Shown: positions 21,694-29,957 of the stretch, piece by piece
Position numbering within the stretch: position 1 is the first letter of the stretch
How the letters are laid out: the number at the start of each line of letters is the position of its first letter
Assembly: GCA_001414345.1 (NCBI GenBank)
Contig: LLCB01000492.1
Coordinates: 1 to 29,957, forward strand
Reading direction: 5' to 3'
Source: Hymenoscyphus infarciens
Taxonomy: Eukaryota > Ascomycota > Leotiomycetes > Helotiales > Helotiaceae
DNA length: 29,957 bases
The notes under the pieces: generated by a model
The model's database searches: none
The model's input: only the letters and a program-made list of their open reading frames with translations
What the model was told of the DNA's origin: nothing
Translations under genes and position numbers: made by a program

Positions 21694-22322
21694 GGGTGGC
21701 CTATGCGCTAGGTCTTAGCGGTTACGTAGCTAGTTGTACATAGTACACCGTGTTCGACAAGAGCGACCCTAGCACGAAAGCCACGCCCTACTATATGACC
21801 TACTTTAGTCATATAACTTTTATTTTTTATATACTTATAGCCCTAATTCTAAGGATTATTAATATATAATTACTAATTAAAGTTAATATGTAAAAAGCTA
21901 CTTAAATCGCCTTTAAAAAAAAAACACTCTCTCTAGACTTTTTTTTTTCTTCTAAGTACTTTATTTTTAACATATTTTTTAAACTAAGTTAAGAGCTAGA
22001 TTATAAGTTAGTTCTTAATTTTAAATCGTTTTATAAATCAGCTTAAATTACCTTAAATCGTTTTATGAATCGGTTTCTTACTTTAAATCGTTTTATAAAT
22101 CGGCTTAAATTCCCTTGAATCGTTTTATAATTCCCTTGAATCGTTTTATAAATCGGTTTCTTACCTTGAATCGTTTTATAACTTAGCTTAAATTACTTTA
22201 AATCGTTTTATAAAACGTATTAGAGCTACTTTAAGAAATAACTCATATCTTAAACTAGTATTAAACCGGTATTAAGTCTAAGTTAATACTAGCTCAAAAC
22301 CCTAGTAGAGGGCATATAAGTA

Positions 22323-24245
22323 TATATAATAGAACGAGCTATATAAGGCTAGAGATAAAGTAGTATAGATTTTTCTAAATATATAGTAATTATATATTCT
22401 ATTAAATATTAATTAAGTCTTTCTATAATACTATTCTACTTAGGACTATATAGACTAGTATAGTTATATATAATAGTCTTTAATATAGGTATCCTACTTA
22501 TTAGACTTAAATTCCTTAGTATTATCTAAGTATAAACCTTTAATACTTTTATTAAATTAATTTTTTAATAAGTTATTTATTTTAACTAACTTATTAAAGG
22601 CTTCTAATTTATACTTTATAGTATATATAAATATAGCTCTAGTTTTATAACATATATATATAAGAGTGTATGTTTCGCCTAAAAGTCCTTTAATTCTAAG
22701 TAGTCTTAGAATGTTTATATTAAAATATTCTAAAGACTTAAAGTTATAATTACTTAGAGAGATATAACTTATATTCTTAGTTATCTTTCTTTTATAATAA
22801 TTTTTATAATTATCTAGTTCTTTCTTACTATTAGAATTGATAGTATATCTCTTAATAAGTAATATAGTTTTTAATAATATGTTAATATTAATATAATTTA
22901 ATCTTTAATATAATAAGTCGATATTAAGCTCTTTTGTTTTTATAATATATAACGTTTTTTTAAGCTTTATATAATCTATATTAATATTAAGATAATAAGT
23001 GTTATATTCCTAGTTCGCGTTTATAGTTACGTCTAGTAGCTTATTATAAGTATATGTGTTCTTATTATCTATACTAATATTAAAGCTACTCTTAGTAAGA
23101 GCTTTAGTTGAAATTAGAGTAGTAGTAATATCTAGGATATAATTTACTTCTAATAAGTTTATTTTAATATTATTAGAACTTATTATTAGTATTATACTAA
23201 CTCTTAGTATAGGTAGCTTAGTACTGTCTACTATACTAATAGTTAGTCCTTTTATAGGTTTAAAGTTTAGAATCTAATCTTTATTAGATATATAATATTT
23301 AGTAGTATTAGAGTTTAGTATAACTTTAGATTCTTTAGATACTTTATAAAAAGTATTTAGTATAGCTGTATATAATACTTTTAAAGTACTATTATTGTTG
23401 TTTTTTATATTAGTACTACTACTAGTATTAGTACTAGTATTATTACTAGTATTATTAGATTTCTTATTTAATTTTAGCTCTAGGTATAGTATAAAGTATT
23501 TAGAAATTATATGTCCTCTCTTATTATAATAAGTATAAATAGGAATTTTATTTCCTTTATTTATAGCTTTATTAGCCTTTTTAGCTTTATTAGCTTCTAG
23601 GTTATTACTAGACTCTATTCTAGCTTCTTCTAATATAAGTTTAAATATAAGAATATCTATATTAATTTTAGATAAATCTTTTCCTAGTTCTTTGTATTTT
23701 CTTAATATAAAACCTTTAAAGCTACTATTAAGCCCTTTAAATATAATCTAAGCTATATAGCTTTTAGGTATTAGCTGTCTTAAGTCTTTAAGATATAAAG
23801 CTATACTTTATATAGTACTAGTATATTCGTCGACGTTCTTATAAGAGCTTTAGCTAGATTTAATAATTATATCTAGATATTAACTAATTAGATTAAAACT
23901 AGATTCTCTATATATAGCTATTATATATACCTATATAGTATTAGGGCTAGTTTTATCTTTAAATTAGTCTATATTATTAATAGATATAATAGACTTAATA
24001 GCTCTTAAGGCTTTTTAGTTATTTCTAGTATAGTTAGAGTTACGTTCCTTGTATTTAATACTAAGTTCTACTAACCTAGGTTCTCTATTTATATAGTATA
24101 GATCTTTATTAGGTCTAGTAATAGATAAGTCTATATATGACATAAATCTATTAATTTCTAGGAAGAGTTTAGCCTCTTTATACTATTCTATATAGTTAGT
24201 TTTTCTAACTAATTTACTACTCTTAAAAGAACTAAAAGATATTAT
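22323..24245 (-). pseudogene. copia-2 Gag, protease and integrase
   Basis: Read on the minus strand from about 24245. Gag shows TNYIE, YKEAKLFLEINRF and later TYYNKRGHIISKY (about 23496-23537), a zinc knuckle CX2CX4HX4C whose cysteines have become Tyr by TG-to-TA change. The protease motif near 23304-23318 reads LNSNTTK, a RIP-type change of the catalytic DSG. The integrase zinc-binding region (HxxxxH as Y, CxxC as Y) is at about 22790-22910. The core includes YTLIYICYKTRAIFIYTIK, GLYLDNTKEF with the catalytic Asp kept, and IIERLN with the Glu kept near 22400. The frame runs into A3 at TA 22321-22322. The ATG appears changed to ATA. Dead copy. Confidence 0.88.
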
Positions 24246-25247
24246 AGTTTAATAAAAGAGCGTGTTTTAGTTAAGAGAAGGACTAATATGAAAAATATAT
24301 ATAGTTATGTAATATTAAAAAGTAGTTAGAAAACTAGAATTTTTATTATTTTAGAACCTACTAGACTAAAATAGTAATATAGTAAAGGGCTTATATACTC
24401 TTAGAGTAATATAAGTATAAAAAGATTTATAAATTAAGAAGTTATCTAGTTTTAGGCTTAAGAGAAAGCTTATTATATACTTTATTAAATATTACTAGCT
24501 AGATAGAGTATATAAGGTTTTAAAACTAGTCTTTACGAAAAATAGCTTTTGTTTCTAGGCGTTTAAATATACTAGTAAGACGGTCTGTTTTAGTAGTACT
24601 TAGTGTAGAGCTTTCTAGTAAGCTAGTATACTCGATGTTAGTACTAACTATACTACTAAGATAATGTTTAGTAATAAGGTTTTAGGATAAAAAGTTATTA
24701 TATAAGTTAACTAGAGTAATACTAAGCTAGGGGATAGATATAATAGGCTAATCTTTAAGGTTACCTTAGTTCTAAGATATTTTAATAATATAGTGTTTGT
24801 TAGGTAAAGCTTAGAGTCTAAGATATATACTAATAATTGTTTCGAAGTCTTATTATCCAATTGTAAGAATAGCCTCGGTTCTTAATTAAATTATCTATTT
24901 AATAGAATAGAGGTTAAAATGACGTAATATTATATAGTATAATATAAGGAGGTACTAACCTTAACTCTTAGTTATCTAACTATAAGAAGTAAGAAGATAA
25001 AAAACTAGTAATTCTATAAGGCGTACTCTTTACTTATAATATACTAGACTAAGATAGGCGCTTAGTAATCTACTAGGGTATAGTATAAAGGGTAAGTAGA
25101 CTAGTAATATCTTTGAAAGAAAACCTTAAAAAATAAAAAACTCTTAATAATATAGAATTAGAAGTAATCAACGTGTTATATAAGAGGGTATCTAACGTGA
25201 AAGTAATACTAGGTTATATAAAATAAAGTTGTATAGAAATAAACTAT
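24246..25247 (-). other. copia-2 leader between primer site and Gag
   Basis: About 1 kb between the primer-binding site and the Gag start, long for a copia leader. No frame is clearly coding and no repeat matches the rest of the window. It may contain an older insertion that I cannot delimit. Confidence 0.45.
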
Positions 25248-25262
25248 ACCTGGCCTATAACC
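25248..25262 (-). promoter_or_regulatory. copia-2 primer-binding site (initiator tRNA-Met, internal type)
   Basis: Directly after the 5' LTR on the minus strand, GGTTATAGGCCAGGT. It resembles the primer site of Drosophila copia (GGTTATGGGCCCAG as I recall it), which pairs with the anticodon-loop region of initiator tRNA-Met rather than its 3' end. One G-to-A difference fits RIP. Confidence 0.65.
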
Positions 25263-25717
25263 TTTTAGAATAGTTATAGTTTATAAAGTAATAATAGATT
25301 ATATAAGAAGTAAAAGGTGAAAAAGAATTAATTAACTTAAATAAAAACTAAGAAGCTATCTACTCTATATATATATATAGGCTATATCTAGCCTTCTAGT
25401 CTAATACTAGTATAGCCTTAAGTCTGAAACTATACTCTAAGTTTAAAACTACGGATATAACTAATCCGTTGAATAGTATTAATCTATATACTTAGATAGT
25501 GTTTAGTTTATTAGATAGTATTAATCTATATTAGATATTAATTAGTCTATTAGATACTAGCGATCTATATTAGATATTATTTAGTTTGTCAGATACTAGT
25601 GCTCTATATTAGATACTGTTTATCTAGGCTTGAAATCGTCGATCTAAGGATATTATGCTATACTAGTATAATTAATTATAATTAATTATAAGCACAAGTG
25701 CTTATTATATGCTAACA
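25263..25717 (-). repeat. 5' LTR of copia-2
   Basis: 455 bp, direct repeat of 4434-4888. The minus strand starts TGTTAGCATATAATAAGC and ends CTATTCTAAAA. It holds the same 39-bp array. This copy keeps TG and CA at its outer end while the other LTR has TA and TA. The U3 part would contain the promoter, but TATA-like words are too frequent to choose one. Confidence 0.88.
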
Positions 25718-25722
25718 ACTTT
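25718..25722. repeat. target-site duplication of copia-2, right copy (ACTTT)
   Basis: Identical to 4429-4433. Confidence 0.85.
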
Positions 25723-25838
25723 AGTCGAGTTTAAAGAATAAGATAATAATTTAAATATTTAGTCGCGTCAGAGCTAGAAATATAAGGTTAGAACCGCGTT
25801 CCACTAAATCACGTAGAGTGTAAGGATAACTGAAGAGA

Positions 25839-26198
25839 TAAGCATATAGGTTTTAGTATGTCACGTGACTAAAGTGGGTCATATGGTGGGGCGTGGCTTT
25901 CGTACCAGGGTCGCTCTTGCCGAACACGGTGCGCTACGTATAACTAGCTACGTAGTGGGCTTGGCGTACGCACGGGCCACCCCCACCTTCGACTTCGACA
26001 TCTTCGACTTCGACATCGACGACGACCACGACGACGACCACGACCACGACGACGTCAACTCTCTACCGCCATAGTATCGCATTCGCTACCTAGGTCAATT
26101 CCACGTCGTCGAACAACATCGGCTAGTATAGGCACATTTCACGGTCGGACTTTCGGCAGGGCGAATTAGATGCCTCGGATTTGTTATCTACGTCATTG

Positions 26199-26242
<44 letters not shown>

Positions 26243-26252
26243 CTTATAGTAC
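25839..26252 (-). mobile_element. TIR element A5, continuation of A4
   Basis: Resumes the family sequence exactly where A4 stopped: GTCACGTGAC (25860-25869), then the GTGGGTCATATGGTGGGGCG segment, TTCGAC and GAC runs (25988-26055) and GCTGTC hexamers (about 26197-26241). Homology to the core ends at about 26252 at CTCTTATAGTAC. The terminus and the rest of the element are missing, so a deletion or later insertion removed them. Confidence 0.8.
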
Positions 26253-26352
26253 CACCACGGGCATGCCGATTTAACCGAGCTCCGACCCTGCTTAGGGCCT
26301 GGTCACAGCGTTACGACGCCACCTAAAGAAGGGAGGTAAGACATGCTAAGCT
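26253..26352. other. short GC-rich island of unknown origin
   Basis: About 100 bp with far more G and C than anything around it, including GGGCATGCCGATTTAACCG, CCGACCCTGCTTAGGG and ACCTAAAGAAGGGAGG. CA and TG steps are intact, so it looks unmutated by RIP. It has no reading frame of note; GACCCTGCTTAGGGCCTGGTC could fold into a small hairpin. I do not recognise it. Confidence 0.5.
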
Positions 26353-26599
26353 ATGTAGGTTCACTAATATCATAATTATACTAATCTTATAGTTTTATAA
26401 ATTTATTAATATAATAGAAGGTAATATAATAATAGATATAACATTATTAATAGTTATAATAATATCATAATAATAAGATAAGTTTTATAAATTTATAATA
26501 TACTTATATTAATTACTAAATACTAAAATACTACTTTATATTAAATAATAGTTAATATTTACTAATTATTATATTATAAATAAATATTACTAAGAGTAT
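26353..26599. other. AT-rich spacer
   Basis: Two similar stretches (TTATAGTTTTATAAATTTATTAATAT near 26390 and AAGTTTTATAAATTTATAATAT near 26480) suggest a degenerate short repeat. Nothing else seen. Confidence 0.4.
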
Positions 26600-27365
26600 A
26601 TATAAAAACTAAGTAGTAGTAACTACATATATTATTCTTCTTTTATTAATAGTTATTATTTACTATATCTACTATATAACTAGAAAGTATATTACTTTTA
26701 TATATACTTTATTAGTAGCTAAGCTACTAATAGTATATAGAAGAACTAAGTAATAGTAACTTAGTAAGTTATTCTTCTTCTATTAATAGTTATTAAATAT
26801 TATATCTACTTTATAAGTAGAAAGTATATTACTTTTATATTAGTAGCTAAGCTACTAATAGTATATAGAAGAACTAAGTAGTAGTAACTATCTAGTTTAT
26901 TCTTCTTTTATTAATAGTTATTATATACTATATTTACTTTATAAGTAGAAAGTATATTACTTTTATATATACTTTATTAGTAACTAAGCTACTAATAGTA
27001 TATATAAGAACTAAGTAGTAGTAACTTTCTACTTTATTCTTCTTTTATTAATAGTTATTATATATTATATCTACTTTATAAGTAGAAATTATATTACTTT
27101 TATATATACTTTATTAGTAGCTAAGCTACTAATAGTATATCGAAGAACTAAGTAGTAGTAACTATCTAGTTTATTCTTCTTTTATTAATAGTTATTATAT
27201 ACTATATCTACTTTATAAGTAGAAAGTATATTACTTTTATATATACTTTATTAGTAGCTAAGCTACTAATAGTATATTAAAGAACTAAGTAGTAGTAACT
27301 ACGTATATTATTCTTCTTTTATTAATAGTTATTATATACTATATCTACTTTATATAGTAAATATA
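26600..27365. repeat. tandem array, 137-bp unit, six copies with internal palindrome
   Basis: AACTAAGTA starts at 26607, 26744, 26872, 27009, 27146 and 27283: spacing 137, 128, 137, 137 and 137 bp, the short unit having lost nine bases. Most units contain TTAGTAGCTAAGCTACTAA, a perfect 19-bp palindrome around a central A, and a TTATTCTTCTTTTATTAATAG stretch. Related palindromes occur again near 27560. The size and AT content recall satellite DNA; no coding frame. Confidence 0.93.
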
Positions 27366-27699
27366 TAATTAATTATTAAATATACTTTATTAATAGTTGT
27401 ATTCTAAAGAAATAACTATTATTAACTAATTATATTCTTACTTTATTTCTAGTAAAGCTACTACTATCTATTAGATAACTAACTAATACTATTTTTTAAT
27501 TCTTTTTACTCTTAAGTACTTATCTAGTAATATATATTATAATTACTTTCTTAGTAGCTAAGCTACTAGTATCTTATTAGATAAATAAGTATTAATATAT
27601 TTATCTTTTATTCTTACTTTATTAATATCTAAGCTATAGTTTTAATATATTATTAATATAGAAAGATCTCTCTTCTAAGCTTTAGAAAGAGAGATAATA
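27366..27699. other. AT-rich stretch with a strong hairpin at 27666-27695
   Basis: The hairpin ATCTCTCTTCTAAGC / TTTAGAAAGAGAGAT pairs along almost its whole length with no loop. The rest is AT-rich with single TAGTAGCTAAGCTACTAG words related to the 137-bp array. Confidence 0.5.
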
Positions 27700-28541
27700 T
27701 AATATTAGTAACGTCTCTTTTTATAATAATACGAAATATATACTAAGTACTTATATAGAGAAGAGATATAAAATTATCTTTAAATAAAATAATATATATA
27801 GATACTAGGTTCTAATATAGAGGAATAGACTAAATTAGTCTTTTATAAGCTATAGTTAGAGTATTTATATATAAGAGACTAAATAATATAAAGGTCTAAT
27901 AAAGATAATATAAATATCTAATAAAATAAAAGTCTAAAACCTTTCTAGTATAGTTAATATAAAATAATTATAGACGAAACTAAGTTTTAAAGCTAAAACC
28001 TAATATATAAGATAAGTAAACTTTAATAATTTAAGATAGCTAGCTATTATACTTTTATTTATAAGACTTTAAATAGAGTATAGTTTTAGAATAATATAAG
28101 TTAAGAATAGATTATTATTAAGAGATATAAACTACTTAGAGTAGGAAGCTAGGAATAGCTTTATATATTCCTAGAGAAGAGTACTTATAAAAGAAAGAAT
28201 ATAATAGAGAGTATTTCTTATAACTTTTAATTATACTAGTTATAAAATAAGATAGATTAATATATTTACGTTTCTAATATATAGCTTAGTACTAGTAGAT
28301 AAGAAAAGTAGTAGAATTATAGACTTATATTATTTAACCTTTATAAGTACTTTAGATATATAGTATATTTCTATTATAAAATCTAGTTTAGAAAGATATA
28401 TTAAAATAGTAGATAGATAGATTTAAGAGAAGAGTTAGGAATATCTTATTAAGTAAATTTAAATTTAAAAGAGTATAAAAAGAGTATTTTAAAAGAGAAT
28501 TTATTATTTTCTTTATACCTACCTATTATCTTCTAATACTG
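27700..28541 (+). pseudogene. degenerate coding-like sequence, family not identified
   Basis: Frames on the plus strand contain stretches interrupted mainly by TAA and TAG, such as SRKLGIALYIPREEYL (near 28145) in one frame and LYIFLEKSTYKRKNIIES (near 28165) and LILFNLYKYFRYIVYFYYK (near 28320) in another. This resembles other RIP-ruined transposon genes in the window, but no catalytic motif could be matched. It could be a transposase or part of the lost gypsy element. It is cut at TA 28542-28543 by B7. Confidence 0.3.
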
Positions 28542-29024
28542 TACTGCTGAACCGCTATTTACTCAACTCCGGTTCGACTCCGGTTCAACTCCGGTTCGAC
28601 TCCGGTTCGACTCTGATTCGGCTCTGATTCAAATTAAGGTTAACCTAGGATCGGATTATGTTCCGAGCGGTTCAGAACTAGTTCAGAACTAGTTCAGAAC
28701 CAGTTCAGAACCAGTTTAGAGCCAGTTTAGAACTAGTTTAGAACCAGTTCAGAACCAGAGCTAAATTAGTTTCTTCATCTGTAACACCTTGAACGCATCT
28801 GATCCAGAGTCGACTTTAGTTCCGAACTAGTTCGGAACCAGTTCGGAACCAGTTCGGAACTAGTAGAGCTAGCTCAGAACTAGTTTCAAGCTAGTTTTAA
28901 TCTAGTATCGAAAAAGACTTAAGAACAAAAGAGCTAGAAAAAGAGCTTAAAAAAGGAGTTGAATTTGAAATCACGTAAGTTTCAGGCATATATTACGCAG
29001 CTACACTAACTACTCTTACGTAAC

Positions 29025-29113
29025 ATGCCTGAATGCCCAGGTCCTGCTTCCACCAATTCCACCAATTCCACCAATTCCACCAATTCCACCAATTCCACCA
29101 ATTCCACCGATTA
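29025..29113. repeat. TTCCACCAA 9-mer array in the B7 core
   Basis: Six to seven units of TTCCACCAA between about 29049 and 29107, directly after ATGCCTGAATGCCCAGG. Read in one frame it gives Ser-Thr-Asn repeats and in another Phe-His-Gln repeats. The first closes at TGA near 29123. Confidence 0.85.
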
Positions 29114-29356
29114 TTCCACCGAATGATCCACCGAATGTTCCACCGACCCAATGACGTCATCCCTATATGTATGCCTCGATGTGATTGGTTCGATCAGTCG
29201 GTCGGTCAGTCGGTCGGTCGGAAACTATAAGGCACGCACGTTAGTTTAGGAAGTAAGGGTGGGAACAGTACGTACCGTACATAAGAGCGACAGCGATGAC
29301 GTAGATGACAAATCCGAGGCTTCTGATTCGCTCTGCCGGAAGTCCGACCGTGAAAT

Positions 29357-29530
29357 ATGCCTAAATCGTCGAAAAAGAAGGGGTATGTTATCGACGACGT
29401 GGAATTGACCGGGGTAGCGAATACGACGAAGACGACGTGGATTACGATGCTGATAAGCGGCCCGATGCCGAGTAACGAATACGATGCGATAGCGAGAGAT
29501 AGTTATCGTCGTCGTCGTCGTCGTCGTTGA
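29357..29530 (+). CDS. small basic ORF of the shared core (B7 copy)
   Basis: 57 codons: MPKSSKKKGY, then VIDDVELTGVANTTKTTWIT, MLISGPMPSNEYDAIARDSY and seven Arg. It stops at a TGA where A1 and A2 continue with a Lys-Ser tail; AGTGAAGTGTCGAAG follows, so the stop is a CGA-to-TGA change. The lysine-rich start and arginine end make it strongly basic. The least mutated copy, and the best reference for this frame. Other frames of the same DNA encode an acidic run (EYDEDDVDYDADKRPDAE), so which frame, if any, is real is open. Confidence 0.35.
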   Translation: MPKSSKKKGYVIDDVELTGVANTTKTTWITMLISGPMPSNEYDAIARDSYRRRRRRR

Positions 29531-29957
29531 AGTGAAGTGTCGAAGTTGAAGATGTCGAAGTCGAAGTGTCGAAATCGTCGAAGTCGAAGGTGGGGGTGGC
29601 CCGTGCGCTAGGTCTTGGCGGTTACGTAGCTAGTTGTACGTAGCGCACCGTATTCAGCAAGAGCGACCCTGGTACGAAAGCCACGCCCTACCATGTAACC
29701 TACTTTAGTCACGTGACTTACTAAAACTTATACACTAGTAGCCCTAATTATAAGGATTATTAATATCTAATTACTAATCAAAGTTAATATATAAAAAGTT
29801 GCTTAAATCACCTTTAAAAAAAAAAACACTCTCTCTAGACTTTTTATTTTTTCTTCTAAGTACTTTTTAGGTATTAATATACTACTAAGATATAGCTAGT
29901 ATATACTAAAGCTAATATTAGTTATAATAGAATAGCTTAAGCTACTTAGAACTACTC

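Larger units (their letters stand above)
20723..22320 (+). mobile_element. TIR element A3, 1598 bp, complete
   Basis: Same ends as A2 (CTTTACTGCCAACTAGCGAG and, inward from the right, CTTATATGCCCTCTACTAGG), with TA at 20721-20722 and 22321-22322. The left 380 bp are nearly identical to A2. The core is at 21101-21962 with shorter microsatellites, and the TTAAATCGTTTTATAAATC array (22014-22215) is shorter than in A2. On its right is copia-2 integrase (minus strand); on its left is the unidentified rightward frame. Confidence 0.88.
4434..25717 (-). mobile_element. Ty1/copia retrotransposon copia-2, dead and multiply interrupted
   Basis: Complete LTR-to-LTR outline on the minus strand: 5' LTR 25263-25717, tRNA primer site 25248-25262, long leader, Gag-protease-integrase 24245-22323, RT C-terminus and RNase H 7229-6695, pol end 4990 to about 4900, purine tract 4899-4889 and 3' LTR 4888-4434. 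Both LTRs are 455 bp and the flanks are ACTTT on both sides. Nested inside are A2, A3 and the block 7232-20720. The main RT (palm and YxDD region) was not found, so part of pol has been lost or lies unrecognised within the inner block. Every catalytic motif that I can see is damaged by RIP-type changes. Confidence 0.85.
3865..25838. mobile_element. TIR element D, split by copia-2 (arms 3865-4433 and 25723-25838)
   Basis: The left end TCTCTTCAGTTATCCTTA (from 3865) is repeated inverted at 25821-25838. The match extends to 29 bp with two mismatches, both C/T. Both ends are flanked by TA (3863-3864 and 25839-25840). Without copia-2, D is about 685 bp, a MITE-like size. The left arm holds a hairpin (3918-3928 with 3934-3944), a 17-bp direct duplication rich in GAGAGGCCTTCTC (about 4132-4165) and a GTAGAA run near 4300. 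No transposase is visible. In A2 and A3 the target reads TATA, so a simple insertion between two TA steps is an alternative to duplication of TA. Confidence 0.75.
28544..29957 (+). mobile_element. TIR element B7 (right end outside window)
   Basis: Starts CTGCTGAACCGCTATTTACT after TA 28542-28543, the reverse complement of the B6 right end. It has GGTTCGACTCC units (28567-28625), GTTCAGAACTA arrays (28675-28900) and the shared core (28970-29868). It then enters the sequence matching 13670-13760 of B6 before the window stops, so about 500 bp are missing. It is visibly richer in CG, CA and TG than B6, so it is either younger or less hit by RIP. Confidence 0.85.

Noticed and set aside
4434..25717. 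The 455-bp direct repeats as a duplicated part of D
   Set aside because: Equal lengths, flanking ACTTT, an adjacent primer site and a purine tract identify them as LTRs.
3865..25838. A single giant 22-kb TIR transposon or Starship-like element
   Set aside because: The 29-bp inverted ends and TA flanks suggest it at first, but copia-2 with 455-bp LTRs and an ACTTT duplication accounts for all but about 685 bp. No DUF3435-type tyrosine recombinase was recognised.
26253..26352. Fragment of rRNA or another structural RNA
   Set aside because: GC content prompted the idea, but I recognise no conserved rRNA or tRNA segment and cannot fold a convincing structure.
29033..29230. Phe-His-Gln repeat reading frame as a gene
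   Set aside because: It is one of three frames through the TTCCACCAA array and is not kept in A2 or A3.
1..29957. Mitochondrial origin, suggested by AT content and palindromes
   Set aside because: LTR and TIR transposons with target duplications and RIP-type damage are nuclear features, and no mitochondrial gene is present.

Overview
The window is a gene-poor, very AT-rich stretch of a nuclear genome, most likely from a filamentous ascomycete (Pezizomycotina). Recognisable transposon reading frames are full of TAA and TAG but few TGA stops. Cys, Asp, Gly and Trp codons are replaced by their C-to-T or G-to-A derivatives, CA and TG are scarce, and TA is abundant. This is the signature of repeat-induced point mutation (RIP) acting on CpA. 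The species cannot be named from the sequence. I see no intact host gene, rRNA, tRNA, CRISPR array or telomere repeat.

The layout is a nest of transposons whose target-site duplications can be read directly. The oldest visible layer on the left is a Ty3/gypsy pol remnant (2446-3525, +). Its left part was interrupted by a Ty1/copia element (copia-1, about 1366-2441, +), which was itself hit by a TIR element (A1, 1-1363). A second TIR element of the same family (A4/A5) entered the gypsy integrase at 3526. A smaller TIR element D (3865-25838, about 685 bp without its insert) split A4 from A5. A second copia (copia-2, 4434-25717, minus strand, two 455-bp LTRs, TSD ACTTT) then landed inside D and spread its two ends 21 kb apart. 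Copia-2 was later hit by A2 (4993-6692), by A3 (20723-22320) and by material starting with another A-like terminus at 7232. Removing A2 with one TA restores the copia-2 pol frame.

The interior 7232-20720 is not copia. It holds tandem arrays (51-bp, 45-bp and 25-bp units and a 1.3-kb minisatellite), a broken leftward reading frame (about 15370 to 11500, interrupted by TIR element B6, 13173-15126) and a long broken rightward reading frame (about 15830-19585) with a third short one (20150-20715). I could not assign these three frames to a family; they are the least explained part of the window.

Families A and B have different ends but share a block of about 0.9 kb, present six times. It carries a fixed series of microsatellites and a short reading frame with an Arg run and a Lys-Ser tail, bounded in several copies by TCACGTGA-type palindromes. 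The right end of the window (26253-29957) has a short GC-rich island, an array of six 137-bp repeats, a degenerate coding-like stretch and element B7, cut by the window end.
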